NCBI GenBank assembly: GCA_025526915.1
Contig: JAHLKH010000085.1
Location: 1 to 64,000, forward strand
DNA length: 64,000 nt
Direction: 5' to 3'
Source: Entophlyctis helioformis
Taxonomy: Eukaryota > Chytridiomycota > Chytridiomycetes > Chytridiales > Chytriomycetaceae
Part shown: piece after piece, positions 1-8,704 of the stretch
Layout: every line of letters begins with the position of its first letter
How positions within the stretch are numbered: the first letter of the stretch is position 1
Notes under the pieces: generated by a model
Seen by the model: only the letters and a program-made list of their open reading frames with translations
What the model was told of the DNA's origin: nothing
Database searches by the model: none
Made by a program: the position numbers and the translations under genes

Positions 1-69
1 GAGAGGGGCCAGCACGGCTGCGCCAACAAGAGCCGCAGAGCCACCAGACAGCGTGCTGATGGCAGCCAT
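1..69 (-). CDS. Cytochrome P450, first 23 codons (partial, runs off window)
   Basis: This is the 5' end of a P450 gene whose complete counterpart lies in the right arm at 34395-36627. The visible part starts MAAISTLSGGSAALVGAAVL and forms the beginning of an N-terminal hydrophobic membrane anchor, as expected for an ER-bound fungal P450. The start codon is the ATG matching the counterpart. It is divergent in order but same in strand as the PPR gene that follows. Everything downstream lies outside the window, so intactness cannot be judged. Confidence 0.7.
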   Translation of the reverse strand, partial: MAAISTLSGGSAALVGAAVLAPL

Positions 70-148
70 CGGAGCCAGAAGAAGCGTCGTGGGCAGTTCA
101 AAGGAAAGATCGCCAGCACAGACCAGCACGCAGACCGACGGATCCTGT

Positions 149-1614
149 TCATTCGGCTGCAGACAGAGTGGACGACGTCTGCGGTGATGCTGTCCTGGCA
201 TCGTCCCCATCCTGCTGCCTCTGCTGCGCTGCTCTGCTGTCGGAATGCATCGAGGCCGGCAAGATCGCCTGCGTTCTCAACGCCTGCACAGCAATCGCAT
301 ACGCCTGCCTCGCATGATGCTCGTTGTGCTGGCTGGCCAGCCGTGCCTGCACAAGCGCATACAGAGCCTTGACCGACTCCAGATCGCCCATCAGGCTGTA
401 CCCGCTCATCACCGTGAACAGTGTGCGTGCCTCTGGCAGATCCATGGCTGCAATCGTCGCCTTGAGCCCTGCAACGGCTGCCGGCGTGCTCATTGGCCCC
501 AGCATGCCCGCAATGGTTGTCGCCATGCGCGGCATCACACGGAACTTGCTTGTGCACGCCTTGAGCGCCTTCCACGCGCCAGGCTGGTCGCCGGTGGCTG
601 CAAGCGCAACAGCCTCTTCCGTGAGCAGTTGTTGTTGAACACGATGCCCATCGCACGCAGCTCCTTGATCATGGCGAGTGCTGCATGGTGGTTGCCGGCA
701 TTGTTGGCTGCACCGAGGGCAGTCGCACACAGCTTCCGTGTCGGCACGCCGCCTGTCTGTCTGAACTCGTCGTAGTACATCTGGACATGCGCGTTGTCGG
801 ACAGACGCGAGTAGTGGCTGCACAGCTGCTCATACGAGTGCGCATTGGCACCACGGCTGCTGGCCTTGAGCTCTGCAAACACCGCCAGCATGCCCTGCTC
901 GTTGCCGCTGGCCGAGTATGCAGCCATCAGGTTGTTGTATGGCCGCGGCGACGGATCCTGCTCTGCAAGCGTGGCAAAGACGCTGCGGCCCTTGGTCTCG
1001 TTGCCAGCGGCAATGCAGTCGAACATGACGGCCATGAGGATGGTTGGATGGCTGGTGTCCATGCCCTTGCTGGCCATCTCGGCCACCAGCGCCTCGATCG
1101 CAGCCGTGTTGCCCAGATACGAGTGGGCACGGATGGCTGCCGTGTATGCGTCCTGCGTTGGCTGGATGCCGAGAGACAGCATGCGGCCAAAGACCTGCAG
1201 GGCAAGCTGCATGCGGGTCTCGACGGCCATGTGTGCGAGCGCCTTGTCGACATTGAAGGCAGCGATGCCGACGAGGGCGGCAAAGTGCTCGGCTGAGATG
1301 CTGGCAAGGTCGGGCGAGTTGGCCTGACTCATGCGCCGGAAGACCTGGACAGCCCAGCGTGCGTTGCTGTTGCCGAGAGCAGCACCGAGCTCGCCAAGGT
1401 CTGTCTGCTGCGGCTCGCCTGCCGGAGCCATGGCAGGCGGCGACGTGCGGCTGGCGGGTGGAGCGACTGTGGAGAGGCGTGCACGCAGGGCAGGCTGCGC
1501 AGCCTTGGCGGTTGGTGCGGCCTTGGCGGTTCGCACAGACGCAGCAGCCAGCGAGCATGCACACCGACAGCCACGGCGCTGCAGCAGCACAGCGGCGAGT
1601 CTTGCACGGAGCAT
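149..1614 (-). CDS. Pentatricopeptide-repeat-type mitochondrial protein, left-arm copy (frame-interrupted)
   Basis: The protein starts MLRARLAAVLLQRRGCRCAC, an Arg/Ala/Ser-rich, acid-free presequence typical of mitochondrial import. It is followed by helical repeats with PPR character, for example LALQVFGRMLSLGIQPTQDA and FATLAEQDPSPRPYNNLMAA. PPR proteins usually bind organellar RNA; the target here is unknown. The reading frame breaks near 625-640, where one base is missing relative to the right-arm copy, and again near 275, where a TTT run is shortened to TT. The homologous continuation resumes after each break, so these are single-base deletions or sequence errors. The right-arm copy has its own, different break. 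Confidence in the family is moderate because the repeats are degenerate. Confidence 0.7.
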
Positions 1615-1773
1615 GAGCGGGCGAGTGTGTGCGATGGCAGCGATGGCAAGTGTTCATTGGTCGTGGCTTGCGACCGCACCACTGCCACTGCACGACATCG
1701 AGAACTGCAACAAAACGAGAACTAGAACAACAACTGGAACAACAACTAGGGCAACATGCCGCTGCCGCCGCCC

Positions 1774-4042
1774 TCAGATCGTGCGCTCCGTCACAACCAC
1801 GCGGAAGCCGTGCTTGAGGCCCGTCGTGATCGTCGTCACAAAGTCAATCTTCTGGTCGGCAACCATCGCAAACGAGAAGCGTCGCAGCAGGCGGATCGTC
1901 GCAACACGCACTTCGATGTTGGCCATCTTCTGCCCGATACACACCATCGGCCCGTCGCCAAACGGCATGAACGCTCCGGCCACCGGCGGCTCGGCCCATC
2001 GCTCGGGCACAAACGACTCTGGGTCCTTCCAGTACCGCGAGTGGTGGTGCGCCAGGCGGATCGCGATCATGAAGCGGGTGCCTGTGGCAAACGAGTGGCC
2101 GGCGAGCTCGACGGGCTTGTTGCAGTTGCGCGCAAGGGTCGAGACAACGGGATGCAGGCGCTGGCTCTCCTTGACGACCCAGTCGAGGTACCTGGCGAGC
2201 ATTGTCGTGCACGCACAGTGGGTCAGTGGCTGTCAATGGCAGCCAGCCAACAGCCAGCCAGCCAACAGCCAGCCAGCCAGCCAGCCAGCATCAGCAACGC
2301 ATGCCACGTCGCCTCACTTGAACATGTGCAGGTTCTCGGCCGTTAGCCTGCCGTCAATGTCGGCATACACCGTGTCGATCTCAGCCACAAGCTTGTCCAT
2401 GACGCGCGGGTTCTGGCACAGAGCAAGGAGCAGGTGCGTCATGGTGTTGGCGGTCGTTCTGTGCACGAAGAGCGTGCCGTGGGTCGGTGGTCAGTGACAG
2501 CCAGGCCAGTGCGCGCCACAGACGACACGATCGCCACTCACTCGTGTCCGGCAAAGAAGAACGTGAGCGTCTCGCCGATGATCTCATCCTCGCTCAGTCT
2601 CTGTGGGCCACAAGATGCAGCCACGCTGCGTCAACATCCTTGCGTTTGCTGCACAAGACGGTCCAAGAGCCGCAAACTCACATCGGCGTTGAGGCCGGCT
2701 GCAGCACTGTCCTGCAGCAGTCGGTCCAGCACATCCATGTCCCACTTGCCCTTGGCAGCTTGCTCGCCACGCTCGAGTGCCTCGCGGCGCTCGTTGATGA
2801 GGCTCTTGATCAGGTTCTGAGTGTAGTCGCGCACGGCCTTGACATGCGGCGCGTCGTTTGTGAGGCCGGCGATGGCCCACGCAAACGAAGGGGTGAGCAG
2901 CCGCTGGTGCGTGATGGCGAGTGATGGCGAGTGATGGCCGTGTCAGCATTGCATTGCATGCAGACCATTGCATGCAGACCATTGCAGAGACGGCCGGCTG
3001 CCTGCCAACGAGCATCGTACCTTTTGGAAATAGTTGACAAGACCCTCGAGCATGTGGCGTGCCTGCAGACACACATGTCAGCCCATGCACATGGAGCTGC
3101 TGGCAGGCGGGTGAGATCGAGGCCGTGTTCCCCACCTCGTTGTGCTGCTGCGTGTGGATGGTCTTGACCGTCGCAAAGTCCTTGGAGAAGGCGACTCTGC
3201 CAATGACATCGAGGGCCACGGCAGTCATGTACTCGTAGGCATCGACCTCGATGGATGTGCTGCCCGTCTGCGCCATGATGGACGTGAAGTCGGCAGCGAC
3301 AGCATCGGCGACCTGGATCGTGACATCGACCGTGTGCCGCAGGTGCGATGGGCCAAAGGCCGGCTGCAGCAGCTTGCGGTGGCGCTTCCAGTTGTCGCCC
3401 GACGGCAGCAGGAACAGCGAGTGGTCGAGCAGGCCGCTGCAGAAGACGGGATTGGGCAGACGGCCGTCAGTCAGCCATTTGACAGCCACTTGCCAGCCAT
3501 GCATGCAGAGTGCAGAAGTGCAGAGCGGAGTGTGCAGAGTGTAGACTGCAGCGATTGGCGTCCCGCACACACCTGCCAGCCATCTGCGTGCGCTCGTCGC
3601 GGTAAAAGTCGGGGCTGTTCATGATGGTTTTGATGGCGGCGGCATCGCTGACAACGACAAAGTGCCTGAGGAGGACCGGCACGGCAAAGACGTCGCCGTA
3701 CAGACGGGCGCTGGCGGCCCACAGCTCCTGGATGTTGCCGTTGAGGCCGTATCTGCGTGGCGGGGGGTGCGAGGGTCACACATGGTTGCAAGGTGTCAGC
3801 GGCGTGTGGGCAGTGCGGGGAAACGGTTGCGATGCGCAGTGGCATTCGACCAGTGCTTGCACGACCGACCTCAATACGGTCAGGAGCTGTCCGACGATGG
3901 GCCAGTTGTAGGGGCCAGGCACGCCCTTTGGCGTTGACGGCGTGAGCGCACGCAGCACCATCCACAGCAGTGGCAGCGCGGCTGCAGCGAGCAGCGGCTT
4001 GTTGGACGCCAGCGAGCCAGTCAGCGTGCTGAGGACGGCCAT
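1774..4042 (-). CDS. Cytochrome P450 monooxygenase, left-arm copy
   Basis: The spliced gene has eight exons on the minus strand: 4042-3870, 3752-3573, 3436-3136, 3062-3021, 2903-2682, 2600-2542, 2458-2318 and 2191-1774. Joined, they give 511 codons without interruption. It has an N-terminal hydrophobic anchor followed by the proline-rich hinge PKGVPGPYNWP. Further along are the C-helix WKRHRKLLQPAF, the I-helix oxygen-binding motif AGHETT (split by an intron), the K-helix ExxR (KESQR), PERW, and the heme loop PFGDGPMVCIG with the cysteine ligand near residue 457. It should act at the ER with a P450 reductase; the substrate is unknown. Exon lengths match the right-arm copy base for base. The exon 1 donor (GTCGGT) is weak but conserved in both arms. 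Confidence 0.92.
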
Positions 4043-4370
4043 TTGGGCAGATCGGCGTGCGGGCTTTGCAGAGGAGCGGCAAACTGTTCAAGCGAGCGAG
4101 TCACGCGGCACGTGGCGGACTCGTGATGGCAATGCGGATGGCGGCGTTACACAGCGGACGGCGTGGTGGGACAGGATGGCAGCCGATCGAGAGAGAGAGC
4201 TGAGCACGCAGAGAGCGACGCAGGGCCAGCGGGAAAGCGGCCAGCGGGCAAGCGGCCAAAAGGGAAACGCTCGGCTGCGGCAGACAGCGCTGACAGGCAG
4301 AAGCAGACAGGCGGCACGGCCAGAATGACAAGTGGCGCAGGCAGCCCACTGCGGCAAAAGGCAAAAGGAG

Positions 4371-4441
4371 TGCGCCAGCCCGGAATTGAACCGGGGGCTC
4401 ATCGATGGCAACGATGAATTTTACCACTAAACCACTGGCGC
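4371..4441 (-). tRNA. tRNA-Gly (GCC)
   Basis: A 71-nt cloverleaf with acceptor stem GCGCCAG/CTGGCGC, discriminator A, T-loop GGTTCAATTCC and anticodon loop TTGCCAT (anticodon GCC). It has no intron. T-rich tracts 3' of the gene (TTTTGCCTTTT) serve as a Pol III terminator. An identical gene lies in the right arm. Confidence 0.97.
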
Positions 4442-4718
4442 GCGCTTCTCCGTGCAAAATTTCGATGCATGTCGTCCATACCCGTTGTCTCCACAAACAC
4501 ATCAAACGACACTGGAAACCACAGCAAACCATCCGATCTGCTTGGCATCTCTTGCATGCTGCCACCACACGCACTTCTGGCCAGACGGCACTGATCTCTG
4601 CACTCTGCACTCTGCACTCTCCATCTTGCTTGCACACAACTGCACACTTGGCTCACAAATGCTGGCTTCATTCAGTCATCACACAAACCATCACTCATTA
4701 CTGTCACACGGGTATCTC

Positions 4719-4720
<2 letters not shown>

Positions 4721-4770
<50 letters not shown>
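4721..4770. repeat. (AC)25 microsatellite
   Basis: A perfect AC dinucleotide array between the tRNA-Gly and the ankyrin gene. The right-arm equivalent (23731-23798) is 34 units long, so the two arms have diverged at this locus. Confidence 0.98.
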
Positions 4771-4772
<2 letters not shown>

Positions 4773-4810
4773 GTTCACCAGTGCCTCCGCATTGCACCTC
4801 TCCCTGCCAC

Positions 4811-6421
4811 TTAGTGCTCACTGAGAAGACTCAGCAGTCGTCGCACAAACGCCACGTTGTGCTCGGCAAACGCCTGCTCAATCATGGCGTTGGACTGCGA
4901 CTCGCTCAGCGACTTGGCAACAACGCGCGCAATCTCGTCGGTCTTGGCCTTTTGGATTGCCGCCGACGTGCATCCCTCGGTGCGGTGGGCAAGCAGCCAC
5001 TCCACCACATGCATGTGGCCCTTCTCGGCCGCCCAGTCCATCGCCAGCGTCGTGCATCCCTCGGTGCGGTGCACATGCAGCCACTGCACAACCTCAAGAT
5101 GGCCCTTCTCGGCCGCCCAGTCCATCGCGTCCGTGGTGCAGCCCAGCTGCTTGCCGCCATGTTCATGCAGCCACTCCATCACCGCGAGTCGCCCGTTGAG
5201 TGCCGCAATCGCCATGGCATGCGAGGTCGCCGTCGCTCGTCGCTCAAACAGCAGCTGAACGACTCCCAGCGATCCGTACGCCGCTGCAATGTGGAACACA
5301 TGGCCGTGCACAGGCACGCAGTCAGGATGCGCATCCAGCTGCTCGACCGTCACATACTGCTCGTCAAGCAGGTGCCGCAGAAAGTCGGCATGGTCGCCCT
5401 TGACCGCTGCCATGGCCAGTTCAACGTGCGGCAGCAGCGGCAGACAGTGCAGCCACATGTGCCGCATGGGAATGCTCACCAGCCGGCGCCGCGTGGCTGC
5501 GTCTGCGAACCGCGTCCACAGTCGGTCGTACATGGCTGCGCTCGTCACTTGTGCAAGATCCACTGACGAGAGCTCGACCGGTGGCAGCCGACACAGATCG
5601 CCGCGCCAATCCTGCTCGAATGCGTCTGCATGGATGGCACGCTTGGCAGACACGCTCAGCTGGTCGGCTGGACCCAGACGGCCGCACAGGAACAGCGTGA
5701 GCGGCCCCGCAAAGCCGAGGATCGAGGCGTGCAGGTCGTCCGACAGCAGATCCCACGCACTGCCTGCCTGCGCAAGCGTCTCTGTTTGTGCCTGCGCCAC
5801 AAAGCTTTGGGCATGCGTTGGCAAGCGGCAAGTGTCGGCGTTGGTGTCGGCTGTTTGCACGGCGGCGTCTGCAGAGGCTGCAACGGCGCAGTCGTCTGTC
5901 TGGACAGCAGTGTCGACAAGAGTGACAAGGCCATGTGCCGATGTGATGGAGCAAGAGTCTGTGCTGCTGGACAGCTGCCGTCTGTGGGGAGTCTGACGGT
6001 GGTCCATCGACTGCGGCGACTGCGGCGACTGGAGTGTGTGTGTGGCCGAGGATGGCTGCCACGGCAGCTGCAGATACGCATGCTGGTGGTGGTGGTGCTG
6101 GTCGTGGCCGTAGTGGCCGTTGTGGCCGTGCTGGTGGACGTAGGATTGCGGCTGCAGAGAGTGCTGCGCTGGCTGCGGCAACAGAGAGACGGCCGTGGCT
6201 GCAGAGGCGTCGGCCAGCAGCGCAAAGTGGTGGCGGGCAAGCCCAAAGAGCGGCGGCAGCAGGTCGTGGCGGCCGGCAGCAGCAATCAGCTGGGACATGG
6301 CGGCCACGGCGTCGTGCAGCTCAAACAGGCCGTGCGTGCTGGCGTATGGCTGCAATGGGTGCAGCTGTCCGTGCGGCAGTGGGTGCGGCTGTCCGTGCGG
6401 CTGTCTGCTGGCGGCATGCAT
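4811..6421 (-). CDS. F-box-like/ankyrin-repeat protein, left-arm copy
   Basis: A single-exon gene of 536 codons from the first in-frame ATG (MHAASRQPHGQPHPLPHGQL); upstream open sequence has no ATG. The N-terminal third is His/Gln/Pro-rich and low-complexity. An F-box-like segment follows at about residues 220-260 (LLSDDLHASILGFAGPLTLF). After a linker come ankyrin-type repeats at about 330-525 with the recurrent pattern EGCTxxAMDWAAEKGHxxVV. Such proteins are thought to recruit substrates to SCF ubiquitin ligases, but the substrate is unknown. The gene is divergent from the vWFA gene with a 325-bp shared upstream region. It is one of five related genes in the window. Confidence 0.88.
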   Translation of the reverse strand: MHAASRQPHGQPHPLPHGQLHPLQPYASTHGLFELHDAVAAMSQLIAAAGRHDLLPPLFGLARHHFALLADASAATAVSLLPQPAQHSLQPQSYVHQHGHNGHYGHDQHHHHQHAYLQLPWQPSSATHTLQSPQSPQSMDHRQTPHRRQLSSSTDSCSITSAHGLVTLVDTAVQTDDCAVAASADAAVQTADTNADTCRLPTHAQSFVAQAQTETLAQAGSAWDLLSDDLHASILGFAGPLTLFLCGRLGPADQLSVSAKRAIHADAFEQDWRGDLCRLPPVELSSVDLAQVTSAAMYDRLWTRFADAATRRRLVSIPMRHMWLHCLPLLPHVELAMAAVKGDHADFLRHLLDEQYVTVEQLDAHPDCVPVHGHVFHIAAAYGSLGVVQLLFERRATATSHAMAIAALNGRLAVMEWLHEHGGKQLGCTTDAMDWAAEKGHLEVVQWLHVHRTEGCTTLAMDWAAEKGHMHVVEWLLAHRTEGCTSAAIQKAKTDEIARVVAKSLSESQSNAMIEQAFAEHNVAFVRRLLSLLSEH

Positions 6422-6746
6422 CTTGGCGTGGGCAGCGCACGGCTGCTTGTGGTTGCAGCTGTTGGGCAGACCCGGACGCGTGCGGCGTGTGCCTGTGGCT
6501 GCAGAGCGCGTCGTCTGGCTGGCTGCTTGCGGCCGCGTGCTGGCCTGGCTGCTCCACGGCTCGGCACGCACGGCACGCACGGCACGCACGGCACGCACGG
6601 TACGCACGGCACTCGGCACGCTGGCCAGTCCCGTGCTTGTTGCCAGTGCTGCGTGTGCTGGTCACATCCACGGCTCCGATCTGCCGCTGTGCACTCTCTG
6701 CCACAACCAGCGACAACGAGCACACTGCCACGAGCAACCAGCACGC
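6422..6746. promoter_or_regulatory. Probable shared bidirectional promoter region (ankyrin / vWFA genes)
   Basis: This 325-bp interval lies between two divergent start codons and is conserved in arrangement in the right arm (21735-22059). It contains a short GGCACGCAC tandem array, which would encode the Val-Arg-Ala repeats seen if the ankyrin frame were extended upstream. No TATA box is evident. Confidence 0.4.
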
Positions 6747-8112
6747 ATGGGTCTGATGTCCAAGCTCAACAAGGAAAAGGCTGCACAGCTCCAGTCGCAG
6801 CAGGCGGACCAGCAGCAGATGCACCAGCAGCAGCCTCCACAGCCGCACGACATGTTCAACATGCAGCCCATGATGCCCATGCAGCCATGATGCCAGCAGC
6901 CCATGATGCCGTTCCCGTCGGCTCCACCGCCGCCATACATCCCCACACTGGAACGGCCACTGCAACAGCCACCACTGCTGCAACAGCCACCACACTTTAA
7001 CCCTTTCGCACCGGCTCAGCAGCAGCCACTACAGCCACTACAGCCACTGCAGCCACTACAGCAGCAGCAGCACCACCTCCACCAGCAACCGCCGTCGTTC
7101 AACAACACCTCGCCGTCGGTCTTTGAGGAGAAGATCCGGTCCATCATCAACGACAACAGGCTCGGCGCTTGGTACGACCAGGCCCGCATCCACCATGTCG
7201 TGGGCCGGCTGTGCGCTGTCGACTGGGACGCTCTGGGCCGCACGATGCGCATCAAGTCGCCCGAGCTGCTGTATGACTTTTGCAGCCTGGCGCTGTACGA
7301 CGTGGTCTTCTTTGTGGACGACTCTGGTGCGTGCCGTGCGGATCTGTGTGGATCTGTGCACCGTCGTGGTTGTTGCTGCAACTGGCAGTCGGACTGGCTG
7401 CCTGCCTGACTGCCTGACTGACTGGCTGACTGACTGGCTGGCTGCCCAACGCATGCAACTCGCCGTGGATCCCTCCTCCATGCAACCAGGATCGATGGAG
7501 TTTGAAGAGAACGGCGAGCGCAAGGACGATGCCGCCTTCATCCTGTCCCGCACCGCAGAGATCATGACGCTCTTTGACGACGACGGCATCCAGGTGCGCT
7601 TCATGAACAGTCCCAGCGTGCAGGGCGACAACATCCGCACGTCGCAGCAGGCGGCCGACCTCTTGCAGCGCGTCAGCTTTTCGGGCATGACGCCGCTGGG
7701 CACGCGCTTCAACGAGCGCGTGCTGCAGCCGCTGGTGCTGCAGCCCGCTCTGGCCGGCAGGCTCAACAAGCCGGTGCTGGCCATTGTCATCACCGACGGC
7801 GAGCCGACACGCGAGCCGCGCGACGCGCTGGCCAACGGCATCCTGGCCGCCATGCAGGCGCTCGGCCGCACGCCGTACGGCTCGGGTGCGCTGGCGGTGC
7901 AGATCGGCCAGGTCGGCAACGACCAGAAGGCGCAGCAGTTTCTGGCGTTCATGGACAACGACCCGGCCATCGGGCACATGATCGACTGCACGTCCAACTA
8001 CGAGGTCGAGTCGGCCGAGTTTGAGGCCAAGGGAGTGCCCATGTCGCCCGAGGTGTGGCTGCTCAAGCTGTGCGTCGGGGCCATTGACCGTGGATACGAC
8101 GACATGGACTGA
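6747..8112 (+). CDS. von Willebrand factor A-domain protein, left-arm copy (in-frame TGA)
   Basis: Two exons, 6747-7326 and 7490-8112, with a GT-AG intron that splits the MIDAS motif so that splicing creates DDSGSM. The N-terminus starts MGLMSKLNKEKAAQLQSQ, followed by Gln/Pro/Met-rich low complexity. The vWFA fold runs from VVFFVDDSGSM through VLAIVITDGEPT to PEVWLLKLCVGAIDRG. vWFA domains bind ligands through a divalent metal; the partner is unknown. Unlike the right-arm copy, this one has an in-frame TGA at 6888-6890 after MQP, caused by a local rearrangement in a CCATGATGCC-type repeat. The frame reopens immediately at an ATG at 6903. It is either a truncated allele, a re-initiating one, or a sequence error. 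Confidence 0.85.
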
Positions 8113-8704
8113 GCGGCGGACGGCGGGATGCCGGGGCATGGGCCGGGCCGAGGGCTGCGACGGCGTGCTTGTTGTAATAAAGAGCGGGATTGCAGCGCTG
8201 GCTGGCTGTGCATGCGGCCTGGCTGGTCTGTCTGTCTGTACACGGGATCGCACGACATGGGATCGCACGACATGGGATGGCCGGCTGTGCACGGCTGTCT
8301 GTGCACGGCTGTCTGTGTCTGTGCACAGCAGCATGACGGACAGCGCAAATCCGACTGCCGGCTGGTGTCGCACAAGCCGCGTGACACGGGCCGGCAGTGC
8401 ACCGCCGTCTGTGACGGCAGCCGGCTCCATCGGCTCCTTTCCCACGCTCGCTCGACGCCTCGTTGACGCTTCTTGGACGCTCCGTTGGCGCTTCTTGGAC
8501 TTGGCTGACGCTCCGCCGCTCGACGCTCGACGCTCTGGATCAGCAGGTGCGTTGCCTGCGCTGCTTGCGTTGCGTCGCTGCCTGCCCGCTGTGCACCAGC
8601 AGCCATCCCATGCCGCTCGATCCCGTGCACAGCCAGCACGCCGCAGCTCACCCGCGAGCCATACCACGCACAGCATCTCTCTGTTCAAGCAACTCTCGCC
8701 AGCC
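8113..8704. other. Intergenic region with short direct repeats
   Basis: No coding signal that I trust. It holds tandem-like duplications: GATCGCACGACATGG units near 8247-8280, TGTGCACGGCTGTC units near 8287-8330, and GACGCTTCTTGGACGCT-like units near 8462-8535. The right arm carries the same repeats in altered copy number. It contains the upstream region of the adenylation-domain gene and the 3' end of the vWFA gene. Confidence 0.6.

Noticed and set aside
4721..4770. Possible CRISPR or telomere-like array
   Set aside because: It is a plain AC dinucleotide microsatellite. No spacer-repeat structure or TTAGGG-type telomeric repeat was seen anywhere in the window.
6422..6619. Extension of the ankyrin protein upstream to include Val-Arg-Ala repeats
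   Set aside because: The extension begins at GTG, not ATG, and translates a GGCACGCAC tandem array in the promoter region. The first ATG gives a sensible protein.
8438..8540. Coding repeat protein suggested by GACGCT-rich units
   Set aside because: All frames are short, differ between the arms and lack splice or start signals. It is better explained as intergenic direct repeats.
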